This document shows positions 1 through 7,769 of a stretch of DNA of 64,000 bases, piece by piece. Source of the stretch: Roseibium aggregatum (GTDB taxonomy: Bacteria > Pseudomonadota > Alphaproteobacteria > Rhizobiales > Stappiaceae); NCBI RefSeq assembly GCF_017309185.1, contig NZ_JAEKJZ010000001.1, forward strand, positions 1,612,001-1,676,000. Direction: 5' to 3'. The notes beneath the pieces were generated by a model. That model was not told where the DNA came from, ran no database searches, and saw only the letters and a program-made list of their open reading frames with translations. The position numbers were made by a program, and so were the translations under genes. The stretch's first letter is position 1. Every line of letters starts with the position of its first letter.

Positions 1-496
1 TCAGGAACTGATAAGCGTCGCGCAGGTGGGTCACGTCGGCGAGCGCGTATTCGAGCTGCTTGTTCGTCAGCGGGCGGCGGGCCCAGTCGGTGAAGCGGGA
101 GGATTTGTCGATTCGCGCGCCGGTCACCTTGTAGACGAGCTGATCGTAGGAAATCGAATCGCCGAACCCGCAAACCATGGCGGCGACCTGGGTGTCGAAC
201 AGGGGGGCGGGGATCAGTCCGCCCAGATGGTAGATGATTTCAATGTCCTGACGGGCCGCATGAAAGACCTTTGTCACATTGCCGTCGCGCATCAGTTCGA
301 AAAAGGGTTCCAGGTCAAGCCCTTCCGACAGGGCGTCGACAATGAAAGCCATGTCCGGACCGGCCATCTGGATGACGCAGAGCTTGGGCCAGAAGGTGGT
401 CTCACGGAGAAACTCCGTGTCCACTGTCACATACTCGTTGGCGGCAAGACGTTGGCAGGCAGCGGCGAGATCTTTTGTTTTTGTAATCACATGCAT
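1..496 (-). CDS. rnd: Ribonuclease D (partial, N-terminal part)
   Basis: 3'-5' exoribonuclease of the DEDD family acting in tRNA 3' maturation. The visible 165 residues hold the three exonuclease motifs: DTEF near residue 26 (Exo I), the Exo II segment [10 protein letters not shown] near residue 80, and YALADVTHL near residue 150 (Exo III). The start is the ATG at 496. The C-terminal part, including any HRDC domain, lies beyond the left edge of the window. It is divergent from the ParA-like gene, and the 146-bp spacer carries the promoter and palindrome described separately. In many alphaproteobacteria rnd sits beside aspS, which fits the position here. Identification is firm; only the missing end is unseen. 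Confidence 0.93.
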   Translation of the reverse strand, partial: MHVITKTKDLAAACQRLAANEYVTVDTEFLRETTFWPKLCVIQMAGPDMAFIVDALSEGLDLEPFFELMRDGNVTKVFHAARQDIEIIYHLGGLIPAPLFDTQVAAMVCGFGDSISYDQLVYKVTGARIDKSSRFTDWARRPLTNKQLEYALADVTHLRDAYQFL

Positions 497-568
497 GGTG
501 ATCGTCAGCTATACCCGAGTTCTGCCGCTTTGTCGCCACGAAATGGAAAATTTTACCCGCCACGCCAC

Positions 569-598
569 TTGAAAAGGTGCAAAATGTGCACCTATGTT
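569..598 (+). promoter_or_regulatory. Promoter of the ParA-like gene with embedded operator
   Basis: A 19-bp perfect palindrome at 575-593 (AGGTGCA-N5-TGCACCT) sits between a -35-like TTGAAA at 569-574 and a -10-like TATGTT at 593-598. A regulator bound there would block RNA polymerase. The ParA-like gene starts 45 bp downstream. The regulator is not identifiable from this window. The half-sites are in the reverse order to the classical NtrC box. Confidence 0.55.
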
Positions 599-642
599 GG
601 GGCGAGAACGAACAGCGGGACGGATCGTCAGGGGGAGTGTAA

Positions 643-1266
643 ATGCGCAAGATACTGGTGGTGAACTCGAAGGGCGGGTGCGGCAAGACCACTGTCGCCA
701 CGAACCTTGCCGTTGCCCTTGCCTCGCGCGGAGACGATGTTGCACTTGCTGATGCGGACAGGCAGAAATCGAGCCTGTCCTGGGTGAAGAGGCGTCCCAA
801 AGGCCTGGCACCGATCGAGGCGCTCAACTGGACCAAGGAAGACTCCATCGGTGACAAGGACAAGAAGCTGGATGCCATCGTCATTGACGGTCCTGGAGGG
901 TTGCGGTCGGAACTGGCTAGGAACCTGATCGCCGAGGCAACAGACATCGTGGTGCCCGTGCTGGCCTCCGCGTTCGACTGGGACGCGACGCTCAAGTTCC
1001 TCGATGGCATCTCCGACATCAAGCGCGTGCGCAAGGGCAAGGCGGATATCTATGTGGTCGCCAACAGGATCAACCGCCGCTCGACACAGGTGGCGGACCT
1101 GGAGCACACCTTTTCCGACAAAGGCTACCCGTTGTTGTGCCGGATCTCGGACCGTGTCCTCTATGCAAGACACGCGGCGGCGGGGTCAGGGGTCTTTGAC
1201 TACTCCGATGCGCGCTCGCACGAAATTCGCGGCCAGTGGCATCCGCTGCTGCAGGCCGTGGACTGA
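643..1266 (+). CDS. ParA/Soj-like P-loop ATPase (orphan)
   Basis: A 207-residue deviant Walker-A ATPase. Residues 9-16 read SKGGCGKTT, with the signature lysine near the N-terminus, followed by the ADADRQKSS segment (near residue 45) where Walker A' lies and by IDGPGG (near residue 83) as Walker B. These proteins dimerise on ATP and position cargo such as plasmids, chemoreceptors or the division plane. No parB or parS site is adjacent, so it is an orphan ParA and its cargo is unknown. It is shorter than chromosomal ParA and than MipZ. The ATG at 643 is preceded by a purine-rich AGGGGGA ribosome site. A terminator-like hairpin lies 160 bp downstream, so it is probably monocistronic. Confidence 0.85.
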   Translation: MRKILVVNSKGGCGKTTVATNLAVALASRGDDVALADADRQKSSLSWVKRRPKGLAPIEALNWTKEDSIGDKDKKLDAIVIDGPGGLRSELARNLIAEATDIVVPVLASAFDWDATLKFLDGISDIKRVRKGKADIYVVANRINRRSTQVADLEHTFSDKGYPLLCRISDRVLYARHAAAGSGVFDYSDARSHEIRGQWHPLLQAVD

Positions 1267-1427
1267 GCCTCATGGAGCGCATGGGCGCGCGGTAGCGTCC
1301 GGCGCACAGTGAGGCTGGGCGAACAATCAGATCCTTCCGCCGCTTCCTTCAAGAAGGGGAACAACGGAGATCGCTTGAGCCTCTCCCTTGACTTTCGCCC
1401 CGCGACATGGCTTGTGCAGCCCGGTGC

Positions 1428-1460
1428 GGCCCGCCTTCGGTGGGCCGTCATGGTTTTTTT
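1428..1460 (+). terminator. Rho-independent terminator or attenuator before aspS
   Basis: Arms 1428-1435 and 1439-1446 form an 8-bp GC-rich stem with one G-U pair and a 3-nt loop, followed 7 nt later by a run of seven T at 1454-1460. It ends 27 nt before the aspS start. It may end the ParA-like transcript or act as an attenuator in the aspS leader. Confidence 0.6.
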
Positions 1461-1486
1461 CAAAGACAAGTCGTCGAGGAATGAGA

Positions 1487-3268
1487 ATGCACCCCTACCG
1501 TAGTCACACATGCGGTGATCTCCGTCTGTCCGATGAGGGGCAGACCATCCGTCTTTCCGGCTGGGTCCACAGGGTCCGCGATCATGGCGGGGTGCTGTTC
1601 ATCGATCTGCGCGATCACTACGGCGTCACCCAGTGCGTGGTCGATCCGGATTCCGGTGCCTTCGCACTGGCGGAAACGGTGCGCTCCGAATGGTGCATCC
1701 GCATCGACGGCAACGTGAAGAAACGCACCGACGAAACCGTCAATCCGGATCTGCCCACCGGCGAGATCGAGGTTTTCATCCGCGAGATGGAAGTGCTCGG
1801 TTCGGCGAAGGAACTGCCGCTCCCGGTCTTCGGCGACCTGGATTACCCGGAAGAAGTGCGCCTGAAATACCGCTTCCTCGACCTGCGTCGCGAAAAGCTG
1901 CACGACAACATGATCCTGCGCTCCAACGTGGTGCGCGATCTGCGTGACCGTATGTGGGACATTGGCTTCAACGAATTCCAGACCCCGATCATCACGGCGT
2001 CGTCGCCGGAAGGCGCGCGCGACTTCCTGGTGCCGTCGCGTCTTCATCCCGGCAGGTTCTACGCGCTGCCGCAGGCGCCGCAGCAGTTCAAGCAGCTTCT
2101 GATGGTGTCCGGCTTCGACAAGTATTTCCAGATCGCGCCCTGCTTCCGCGACGAGGACCCGCGCGCCGACCGCTCGCCGACCGATTTCTATCAGCTCGAC
2201 ATGGAAATGTCTTTCGTCACCCAGCAGGACGTGTTCGACACGATCGAACCCGTGATCGCGGGCTGTTTCGAACGCTTCGGCAAGGGCCGCCCGGTCAACC
2301 GCGACTGGCCGCAGATTTCCTACAAGGATTCCGCGCTTTGGTATGGCACCGACAAGCCGGACCTGCGCAACCCGATCAAGATGCAGATCGTTTCCGAGCA
2401 CTTCGCCGGTTCCGGCTTCGCCATCTTCGCGAAGCTGCTGGAACAGCCGGGTACGGAAATCCGCGCCATTCCCGCTCCCAAGGGCGGCAGCCGCAAGTTC
2501 TGCGACCGGATGAACAAGTTCGCGCAGGACGAAGGCCTGCCGGGCATGGGCTATATCTTCTGGCGCAAGGCCGAGGACGGGTCCACGGAAGCTGCCGGCC
2601 CGCTTGCCAAGAACATCGGCCCGGAGCGGACCGAGGCGATCCGCGCCCAGCTCGGCCTGGATGTCGGTGATGCCGCCTTCTTCCTTGGCGGCAAGCCGAA
2701 ACAGTTCGCACCGGTGGCCGCGAAAGCCCGCGTGATCATCGGCGAGGAACTCGGCCACACCGACAAGGACCGGTTCGAGTTCGCCTGGATCGTCGACTTC
2801 CCGATCTACGAGAAGGACGAGGAAACCGGCGAGATCGATTTCGAGCACAACCCGTTCTCCATGCCTCAGGGTGGCATGGAAGCCCTGGAAGGCGACCCGC
2901 TGGAGGTTCTCGGCTATCAGTACGACCTGACCTGCAACGGCCACGAACTGGTCTCCGGCGCGATCCGGAACCACAAGCCGGAAATCATGTACAAGGCTTT
3001 CGAGATCGCAGGCTATCCGAATGAGGAAGTCGACAAGCGTTTCGGCGGCATGGTCACGGCGTTCCAGTACGGCGCGCCTCCGCACGGCGGTTGCGCGGCC
3101 GGCATCGACCGCATGGTGATGCTGCTTGCCGACGAGGCGAATATCCGCGAAGTCATGCTCTTCCCCATGAACCAGAAGGCGGAAGACCTCATGATGGGCG
3201 CGCCGAACGAGGCAACCGCAGCCCAGCTGCGCGAGCTGCATTTGCGATTGAACCTGCCGGAGGCGTAA
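1487..3268 (+). CDS. aspS: Aspartyl-tRNA synthetase
   Basis: Class IIb aminoacyl-tRNA synthetase, 593 aa, close to the bacterial length. It has an N-terminal anticodon-binding OB fold (about residues 1-110), motif 2 with [11 protein letters not shown] near residue 220, a bacterial GAD insertion (about 290-410) and motif 3 GIDRMVML near residue 538. The ATG at 1487 was chosen because GAGGA at 1476-1480 lies 6 nt upstream and alphaproteobacterial homologues begin with M-H followed by YRSHTCG; the ATG at 1481 has no room for a ribosome site. Whether the enzyme also charges tRNA-Asn, as in bacteria that use GatCAB, cannot be decided here. Confidence 0.97.
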   Translation: MHPYRSHTCGDLRLSDEGQTIRLSGWVHRVRDHGGVLFIDLRDHYGVTQCVVDPDSGAFALAETVRSEWCIRIDGNVKKRTDETVNPDLPTGEIEVFIREMEVLGSAKELPLPVFGDLDYPEEVRLKYRFLDLRREKLHDNMILRSNVVRDLRDRMWDIGFNEFQTPIITASSPEGARDFLVPSRLHPGRFYALPQAPQQFKQLLMVSGFDKYFQIAPCFRDEDPRADRSPTDFYQLDMEMSFVTQQDVFDTIEPVIAGCFERFGKGRPVNRDWPQISYKDSALWYGTDKPDLRNPIKMQIVSEHFAGSGFAIFAKLLEQPGTEIRAIPAPKGGSRKFCDRMNKFAQDEGLPGMGYIFWRKAEDGSTEAAGPLAKNIGPERTEAIRAQLGLDVGDAAFFLGGKPKQFAPVAAKARVIIGEELGHTDKDRFEFAWIVDFPIYEKDEETGEIDFEHNPFSMPQGGMEALEGDPLEVLGYQYDLTCNGHELVSGAIRNHKPEIMYKAFEIAGYPNEEVDKRFGGMVTAFQYGAPPHGGCAAGIDRMVMLLADEANIREVMLFPMNQKAEDLMMGAPNEATAAQLRELHLRLNLPEA

Positions 3269-3316
3269 GCTCCGACCTTGCGAAAGGCATGGATTTGGGA
3301 GTACCCCTCCTGAGAA

Positions 3317-3339
3317 AGGTCCGTCTGTTTGGCGGACCT
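3317..3339 (+). other. Intercistronic stem-loop after aspS
   Basis: A 7-bp perfect stem (3317-3323 with 3333-3339) lies in the 105-bp spacer between aspS and the ABC exporter gene. It has no T-tract, so it is more likely an RNA processing or stabilising hairpin than a full terminator. Confidence 0.35.
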
Positions 3340-3373
3340 TGGGGCGCAAGATCCTCCGGAAAGGCGTAACTGC

Positions 3374-5161
3374 GTGCGAAATCCGTTCAAATCCAAGACG
3401 TGGACCGATCCCAACGGAACGGTGCAACTGGTCAAGAGGCTGTTCGGCGAGAACTTCAAAACCTACTTTCCGAAATACGCATTGGCCTTCGTCTTCATGG
3501 GCCTGATCGCGGCGACGACGGCGGCCAGTGCATGGATCATGCGCGACGTCATCAACGAGGTCTTCGTCAACAAGGACGAAGCCATGGTCTATGTGATCGC
3601 GGCGGCGGTTCTGGTGATTTTCAGCGTCAAGGGTGTTGCGACCTTCGGACAGATGGTGGTTCTGTCGCGGGTCGGCAACCTGATCGTCTCCGACCTCAAG
3701 AGGCGGATGTTCTCACATCTGCTGCAGCAGGATCAGGCTTATTTCGACAAGCATTCGCTGGCGGAAATCGGGGTTCAGGTCAACCAGGGCGTGAATTCCA
3801 CACGTTCGGTTCTGGATCTCGTCATCGTCACCCTCGGCCGGGATGTGCTGACGCTGATCGGCTTGACCTTCGTCATGATCGCGCAAAACCCGCTTCTCAG
3901 TCTGTTTGCCCTGATCACCATGCCGCCCGCGGTTGCCGGGGTTACCTTCCTGGTGCGCCGGGTGAAGCGATATGTGAAGCGTCAGGTGGTGTCGAACGCA
4001 AAGGTCAATGCGACGCTGCAGGAATCGGTCCTGGGAATACGCATCGTCAAGGCGTTCGGCATGGAAGACACCATGCACGCGCGTATGGAAACGGATGTTC
4101 TGGACGTTCAAAAACAGGCCAACAAGATCGCCTCGCTGACGGCGCGCACATCGCCTCTGATGGATACGCTGGGCGGTTTCGCGATTGCTCTGGTCATCTT
4201 TTACGGCGGCTATTCCGTGATCGAGCTCGGAAAGGATCCGGGCGCCCTGTTTTCGTTCATCACCGCTTTGCTTCTGGCCTACGATCCGGCAAGGCGTCTG
4301 GCGCGCCTGAACGTCAATCTGGGCAAACAGATTGTCGGTTTGCGCATCATGTACGAGCTGGTCGACCGGGAACCGGACCTGAAGGACGCGGAAGGGGCAA
4401 CCGATCTTGTCGTGAAGGAAGGCAGGGTGGAGTTCGAGGACGTCGCGTTCTCCTATGGCAAGCGTCCGGCCCTTCACGGTACGAGCTTCACGGCGGAACC
4501 CAGGAAGATGACTGCGCTGGTCGGGGCATCGGGGGCTGGAAAGTCGACGGTCTTCGCCCTGCTGGAACGGTTTTACGATCCTCAGTCTGGCCGTATCGCG
4601 ATCGACGGCCAGGAGATAGGCTCTGTAACGCAGTCGTCCCTGCGCGGGGTCATGGCCTTTGTCGGGCAGGAGGCATTTCTGTTCAACATGAGCGTGCGGG
4701 ACAACATCGCGGTCGGCCGGCCCGATGCCACGCAAGCCGAGATTGAAGCCGCGGCCGCAGCGGCCAATGCCCATGACTTCATTTTGGACCTGCCGGAAGG
4801 ATATGGAACGAAAGTCGGTCAGGGTGGCAGCAGCCTGTCCGGTGGCCAGAGGCAGCGTGTCGCCATTGCCCGCGCGATCCTGCGCGATGCGCCGATCCTG
4901 CTGCTGGACGAAGCGACATCCGCTCTGGACGCGGAGTCGGAAGCCAAGATCCAGGAGGCTCTGGACAATCTCATGGAGGGCCGTACCACACTGGTTATCG
5001 CCCACAGGCTCAGCACGGTCCGCCATGCCCACCAGATCCATGTCATGGATCAGGGCAGGGTTGTGGAAAGCGGCACCCATGATGAATTGTTCGATCACGA
5101 TGGCATCTACCGCAAACTCTGCGAGTTGCAGTTTCAAAGCCGCAAGAACGCCGCAGCCTGA
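3374..5161 (+). CDS. MsbA-like ABC exporter (fused permease-ATPase)
   Basis: A half-transporter of 595 aa with a six-helix exporter domain (about residues 20-310) and a C-terminal ATPase. The ATPase shows Walker A GASGAGKST near 383, the signature LSGGQRQR near 488, Walker B ILLLDEATSALD near 510 and the H-loop in VIAHRLS near 545. Such proteins flip lipid A core, glycans or drugs as homodimers, and sequence alone does not give the substrate. The GTG start at 3374 follows GGAAAGG; the upstream TTG at 3329 lies inside a hairpin region without a ribosome site. It could be the msbA orthologue, but the symbol is withheld because paralogues are common. Confidence 0.85.
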   Translation: MRNPFKSKTWTDPNGTVQLVKRLFGENFKTYFPKYALAFVFMGLIAATTAASAWIMRDVINEVFVNKDEAMVYVIAAAVLVIFSVKGVATFGQMVVLSRVGNLIVSDLKRRMFSHLLQQDQAYFDKHSLAEIGVQVNQGVNSTRSVLDLVIVTLGRDVLTLIGLTFVMIAQNPLLSLFALITMPPAVAGVTFLVRRVKRYVKRQVVSNAKVNATLQESVLGIRIVKAFGMEDTMHARMETDVLDVQKQANKIASLTARTSPLMDTLGGFAIALVIFYGGYSVIELGKDPGALFSFITALLLAYDPARRLARLNVNLGKQIVGLRIMYELVDREPDLKDAEGATDLVVKEGRVEFEDVAFSYGKRPALHGTSFTAEPRKMTALVGASGAGKSTVFALLERFYDPQSGRIAIDGQEIGSVTQSSLRGVMAFVGQEAFLFNMSVRDNIAVGRPDATQAEIEAAAAAANAHDFILDLPEGYGTKVGQGGSSLSGGQRQRVAIARAILRDAPILLLDEATSALDAESEAKIQEALDNLMEGRTTLVIAHRLSTVRHAHQIHVMDQGRVVESGTHDELFDHDGIYRKLCELQFQSRKNAAA

Positions 5162-5183
5162 TCGATCAAAACATACTAAAAAA

Positions 5184-5460
5184 CCGGATTTTTGTCCGGG
5201 CTTCAGATTGCTGACAAACCTCAGGTAGTCATTCCGGCCCGCGCGCGGCGAAGCGGTGTCGCGTGAGCCGGAACCCTGCTGACAAGCGCGAGCGGCAGCG
5301 AGCACCTTCTCTCATATCTGTCTGATGCAATTTGAGGGATGAGGGCCTTTGGCGCAGAAGATTTCCGGGTTCCGGATCTGCGCGCAGGTCCGCTGCACTT
5401 GTCCTGAATGACCGTCTGAGGGTTTGTCAGCAGCCTGAAAGCCCGGATCTTTGTCCGGGC
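5184..5460. repeat. ~270-bp element bounded by long imperfect inverted repeats
   Basis: Bases 5195-5233 and 5407-5447 are inverted copies of each other. Aligned by eye they share about 34 of 39 positions with two single-base gaps. Each arm continues into a CCGGA/TCCGG hairpin (5184-5199 and 5441-5460). The ~170 bp between the arms has no open reading frame of substance. This looks like a non-autonomous palindromic repeat or MITE inserted between the converging ABC exporter gene and the gene at 5490-6665. I saw no second copy in the window and no clear target duplication. Confidence 0.6.
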
Positions 5461-5466
5461 TTTTTT
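5440..5466 (+). terminator. Rho-independent terminator
   Basis: A perfect 7-bp stem (5441-5447 with 5454-5460, 6-nt loop) is followed by TTTTTT at 5461-5466. It can end rightward transcripts from the ABC exporter gene. It is also the outer part of the right arm of the inverted-repeat element, so the terminator may have come with the insertion. Confidence 0.75.
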
Positions 5467-5489
5467 CTTTGGAGTATGGCCGGTCGTGC

Positions 5490-6665
5490 CTACTGATTGG
5501 CCGTGATTCCAACCGACAGGATTTGCGGGATCATCTGGGGAGCCAGCATGGCCGTACCCACGATTTGCGCAATGGGTACCGGAACGCCGGGGGTGGCGGT
5601 CACTTCCAGCGAGCCCGGAGTGGTCAGGTATTCCGTCACGGCCGTCGAAACCTTTGCTTCCAGCTCCTTGTTTTGCAGCATGCCCAGCATCATGGGGAGG
5701 CTGCCGGTCAGCCGGGAAACATAGTCAGAGGTTTCCACCCCTGCGTTCTGCGCCTCCTTGTCGAGAATGCGACCGGTCAGAGAGGCATCGTCGAGGCGGA
5801 TTTTCGCGGTTTCGATGGTGACGTTTTGCAGGAGTGCCATCGCCTCTTCGGGATTGTTCGTTTTCTTGTTGAGCTTGGCGATCACATCGCGCGTCACGCC
5901 GCCGAGGGAAAGCGACACGGAGAGGCTTGCGGCATCTTCGGCGTCGACTTTGAGTTCGGGAACGTTGAACTTTGCGGTTTCCGGATCCCAATTCAACGCG
6001 CCGGACACATTCAGCGTCAGGGTGTCGTAGCCAAGCTGCGACAGGCTTTTGCCTTCCTTGCTGTCGAGCTGTTTGACCTCGAGGGCCGCACCGGTTATCG
6101 CGAATTTCCCGGAGGTCGGCAGGCCTCCGTCAAGGGCGTCGATGGACGAGGCGATTTTCTCGATGTCGGCGACTTTGCCGTTTTCCTTGCGGATCTGAAC
6201 CTTGTTGACTTCAAGCGTCTTGTAAGCCGGACCGACAGGCCCGGTTTTGGCGGCAACTTCCTCAGGAGTTGGCAGCAACAGACCGGTGACTTTCAGGTTC
6301 GCAAGTGAGAGCCCGCCATCGTCCGCGGCCAGTGTCAGCTTTTGAAGCTCCAGGCTGGAGAGCTGGAGGCGGCCGCTGTCCAGGACCTCGCCGTCACTCA
6401 GGACGGATGAGCCGATCGTGACCTTGCTGTCCTTCTTGTCCTCGTTGGTGAGCACGAGATCGGTGATCGTAACGTCGTCTCCCGAAGTGTCGACGGACCC
6501 GTAGCTTTCCACGGTACCTTTGTCGGCTTCCAGGAGTGTCAGAAAAGCATCCGCAACGTCATTTCCCGACGGATCGAAGGCAAGGGCAGGGGCGGCTTGA
6601 AACGCAAGCAGGCTGACGGCTGTCGACAGTCTGACCGCCAGATTTGGCGTGCGGGCAAATGGCAT
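5490..6665 (-). CDS. Secreted protein of unknown function
   Basis: A 391-residue protein that I do not recognise. It has a typical Sec signal peptide (residues 1 to about 30, ending PALAFDP). The rest is rich in short beta-like segments such as LQLSSLELQKLTL, reminiscent of repetitive beta proteins of the AsmA kind, but I cannot assign a family. There are no transmembrane segments after the signal and no cysteines in the mature part. The ATG at 6665 is preceded by GAGGAG at the right distance; the ATG five codons upstream has no ribosome site. It is convergent with the ABC exporter gene and lies 107 bp downstream of the PfkB kinase gene, possibly co-transcribed. Confidence 0.7.
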   Translation of the reverse strand: MPFARTPNLAVRLSTAVSLLAFQAAPALAFDPSGNDVADAFLTLLEADKGTVESYGSVDTSGDDVTITDLVLTNEDKKDSKVTIGSSVLSDGEVLDSGRLQLSSLELQKLTLAADDGGLSLANLKVTGLLLPTPEEVAAKTGPVGPAYKTLEVNKVQIRKENGKVADIEKIASSIDALDGGLPTSGKFAITGAALEVKQLDSKEGKSLSQLGYDTLTLNVSGALNWDPETAKFNVPELKVDAEDAASLSVSLSLGGVTRDVIAKLNKKTNNPEEAMALLQNVTIETAKIRLDDASLTGRILDKEAQNAGVETSDYVSRLTGSLPMMLGMLQNKELEAKVSTAVTEYLTTPGSLEVTATPGVPVPIAQIVGTAMLAPQMIPQILSVGITANQ

Positions 6666-6772
6666 TTGAAGTCTCCTCATGAAAAGGCTGGCTTAATCTG
6701 GGGTATGTTCGTTTGAAGGGCAAGATGAGATTGACGTAAGGAAACATTGTGGCGGGGACGGCACGAATGCGC

Positions 6773-7672
6773 TCACGCCTCGGCTTTCTCCGGAAAACTT
6801 TCCATGGCCCGTTCGATATTCTCCACGGTCGGTAGGCTGGCCTCGTTTCCAAGGTGCTGAATGGCGTGAGTCGAAGCGCCGCGGGCAAAACGGAAATGCA
6901 TGTCCCAGCTCTTTTCGGGCCAGCGGAGGTAGGACGCGATATAGGCGCCGTGGAAAACATCGCCGGCGCCGTTTGAATCGATGACCTTGTCGAGCGGCAC
7001 GTCCAGGGAAGGCATGACCTTTTCCGGACCGCCCGCTTCGTACCAGAGAATACCGTGTTCACCCAGCGTGACGGCTCCGACGGGGCAGTTCTTGGAACGC
7101 AGATATTCCAGCGTGCCACCCGGTGTTTTCCCCAATTGCTCGCAGAAGCGTTCCGAAACGACGGCGATATCGATGAAGTTCAGCAACTCGTCCGTGTTTT
7201 CTCTGATCCCGCCTCCGTCAAGCGACGTCAATATGCCCTGGCTCTTGCAGGTCGTCGCATAGTGAAGTGCTGCGTCGGGCATGTGTCCATCCACATGGAG
7301 CGCCTTCGTGCCTGCGATCGTCAGCGGTGGAAAGGGATGGAGAAAATCGTTGTCCCGGCATCTGACGATGGCGCGTTTGCCGCCTTTCGGCATGATGAAG
7401 GAGAGAGAGGATTCGCGAACCTTCCGGCCGTGGACGGAGATGCCGTAAGCGGCGGCCATGTCGAGAAACATGCGCGCAAGCCAATCGTCGGCCAGGGAGC
7501 AAAGAAGATCGGGTTTGCCGCCCAGCTTGGCGCAGCAGAAAGCGGCGGTGACGGCGTTGCCGCCGAAGCTGATCGCGTAGTCTTCCGCAATTGTCTTTTC
7601 GTCTCCCGTCGGAAGGCGGTCCGTCAAAAAAGTCACGTCGATATAGGCCTGACCGATAAACAATGCCTGCAT
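6773..7672 (-). CDS. PfkB/ribokinase-family carbohydrate kinase
   Basis: A 299-residue sugar or nucleoside kinase. The N-terminal glycine-rich segment SFGGNAVTAAFCCAKLGG (about 35-52) matches PfkB signature 1. Near residue 240 DSNGAGDVFHGAY is signature 2, with the catalytic aspartate and anion hole. The substrate cannot be deduced; ketohexoses, 2-keto-3-deoxygluconate, ribose or sulfosugars are all possible in the family. The start at 7672 (MQALFIGQ) has GGAGAG upstream and aligns with the first beta strand of the fold; the longer reading frame to 7762 has no support. It is divergent from the EAL gene. Confidence 0.88.
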   Translation of the reverse strand: MQALFIGQAYIDVTFLTDRLPTGDEKTIAEDYAISFGGNAVTAAFCCAKLGGKPDLLCSLADDWLARMFLDMAAAYGISVHGRKVRESSLSFIMPKGGKRAIVRCRDNDFLHPFPPLTIAGTKALHVDGHMPDAALHYATTCKSQGILTSLDGGGIRENTDELLNFIDIAVVSERFCEQLGKTPGGTLEYLRSKNCPVGAVTLGEHGILWYEAGGPEKVMPSLDVPLDKVIDSNGAGDVFHGAYIASYLRWPEKSWDMHFRFARGASTHAIQHLGNEASLPTVENIERAMESFPEKAEA

Positions 7673-7769
7673 CTCAATCTCTCCAATCCGATTTCTGACG
7701 TTCGTCGAGCCTGTTGGAAGCGGCCCGGTTGATGTTCCGGCATCTGCGAAACGCCAGTGCATTCAGTCC

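Noticed and set aside
575-593. Palindrome read as an NtrC box
   Set aside because: The half-sites are in reversed order (GGTGCA-N5-TGCACC instead of TGCACC-N5-GGTGCA) and the gene has no nitrogen link.
1460-3427. Long 655-codon open frame antisense to aspS
   Set aside because: It mirrors codon bias of the sense gene in GC-rich DNA; no recognisable domains and no ribosome site.
3713-5305. 530-codon open frame antisense to the ABC exporter gene
   Set aside because: Shadow of a clearly identified gene; composition rich in Arg/Gln/Gly without domains.
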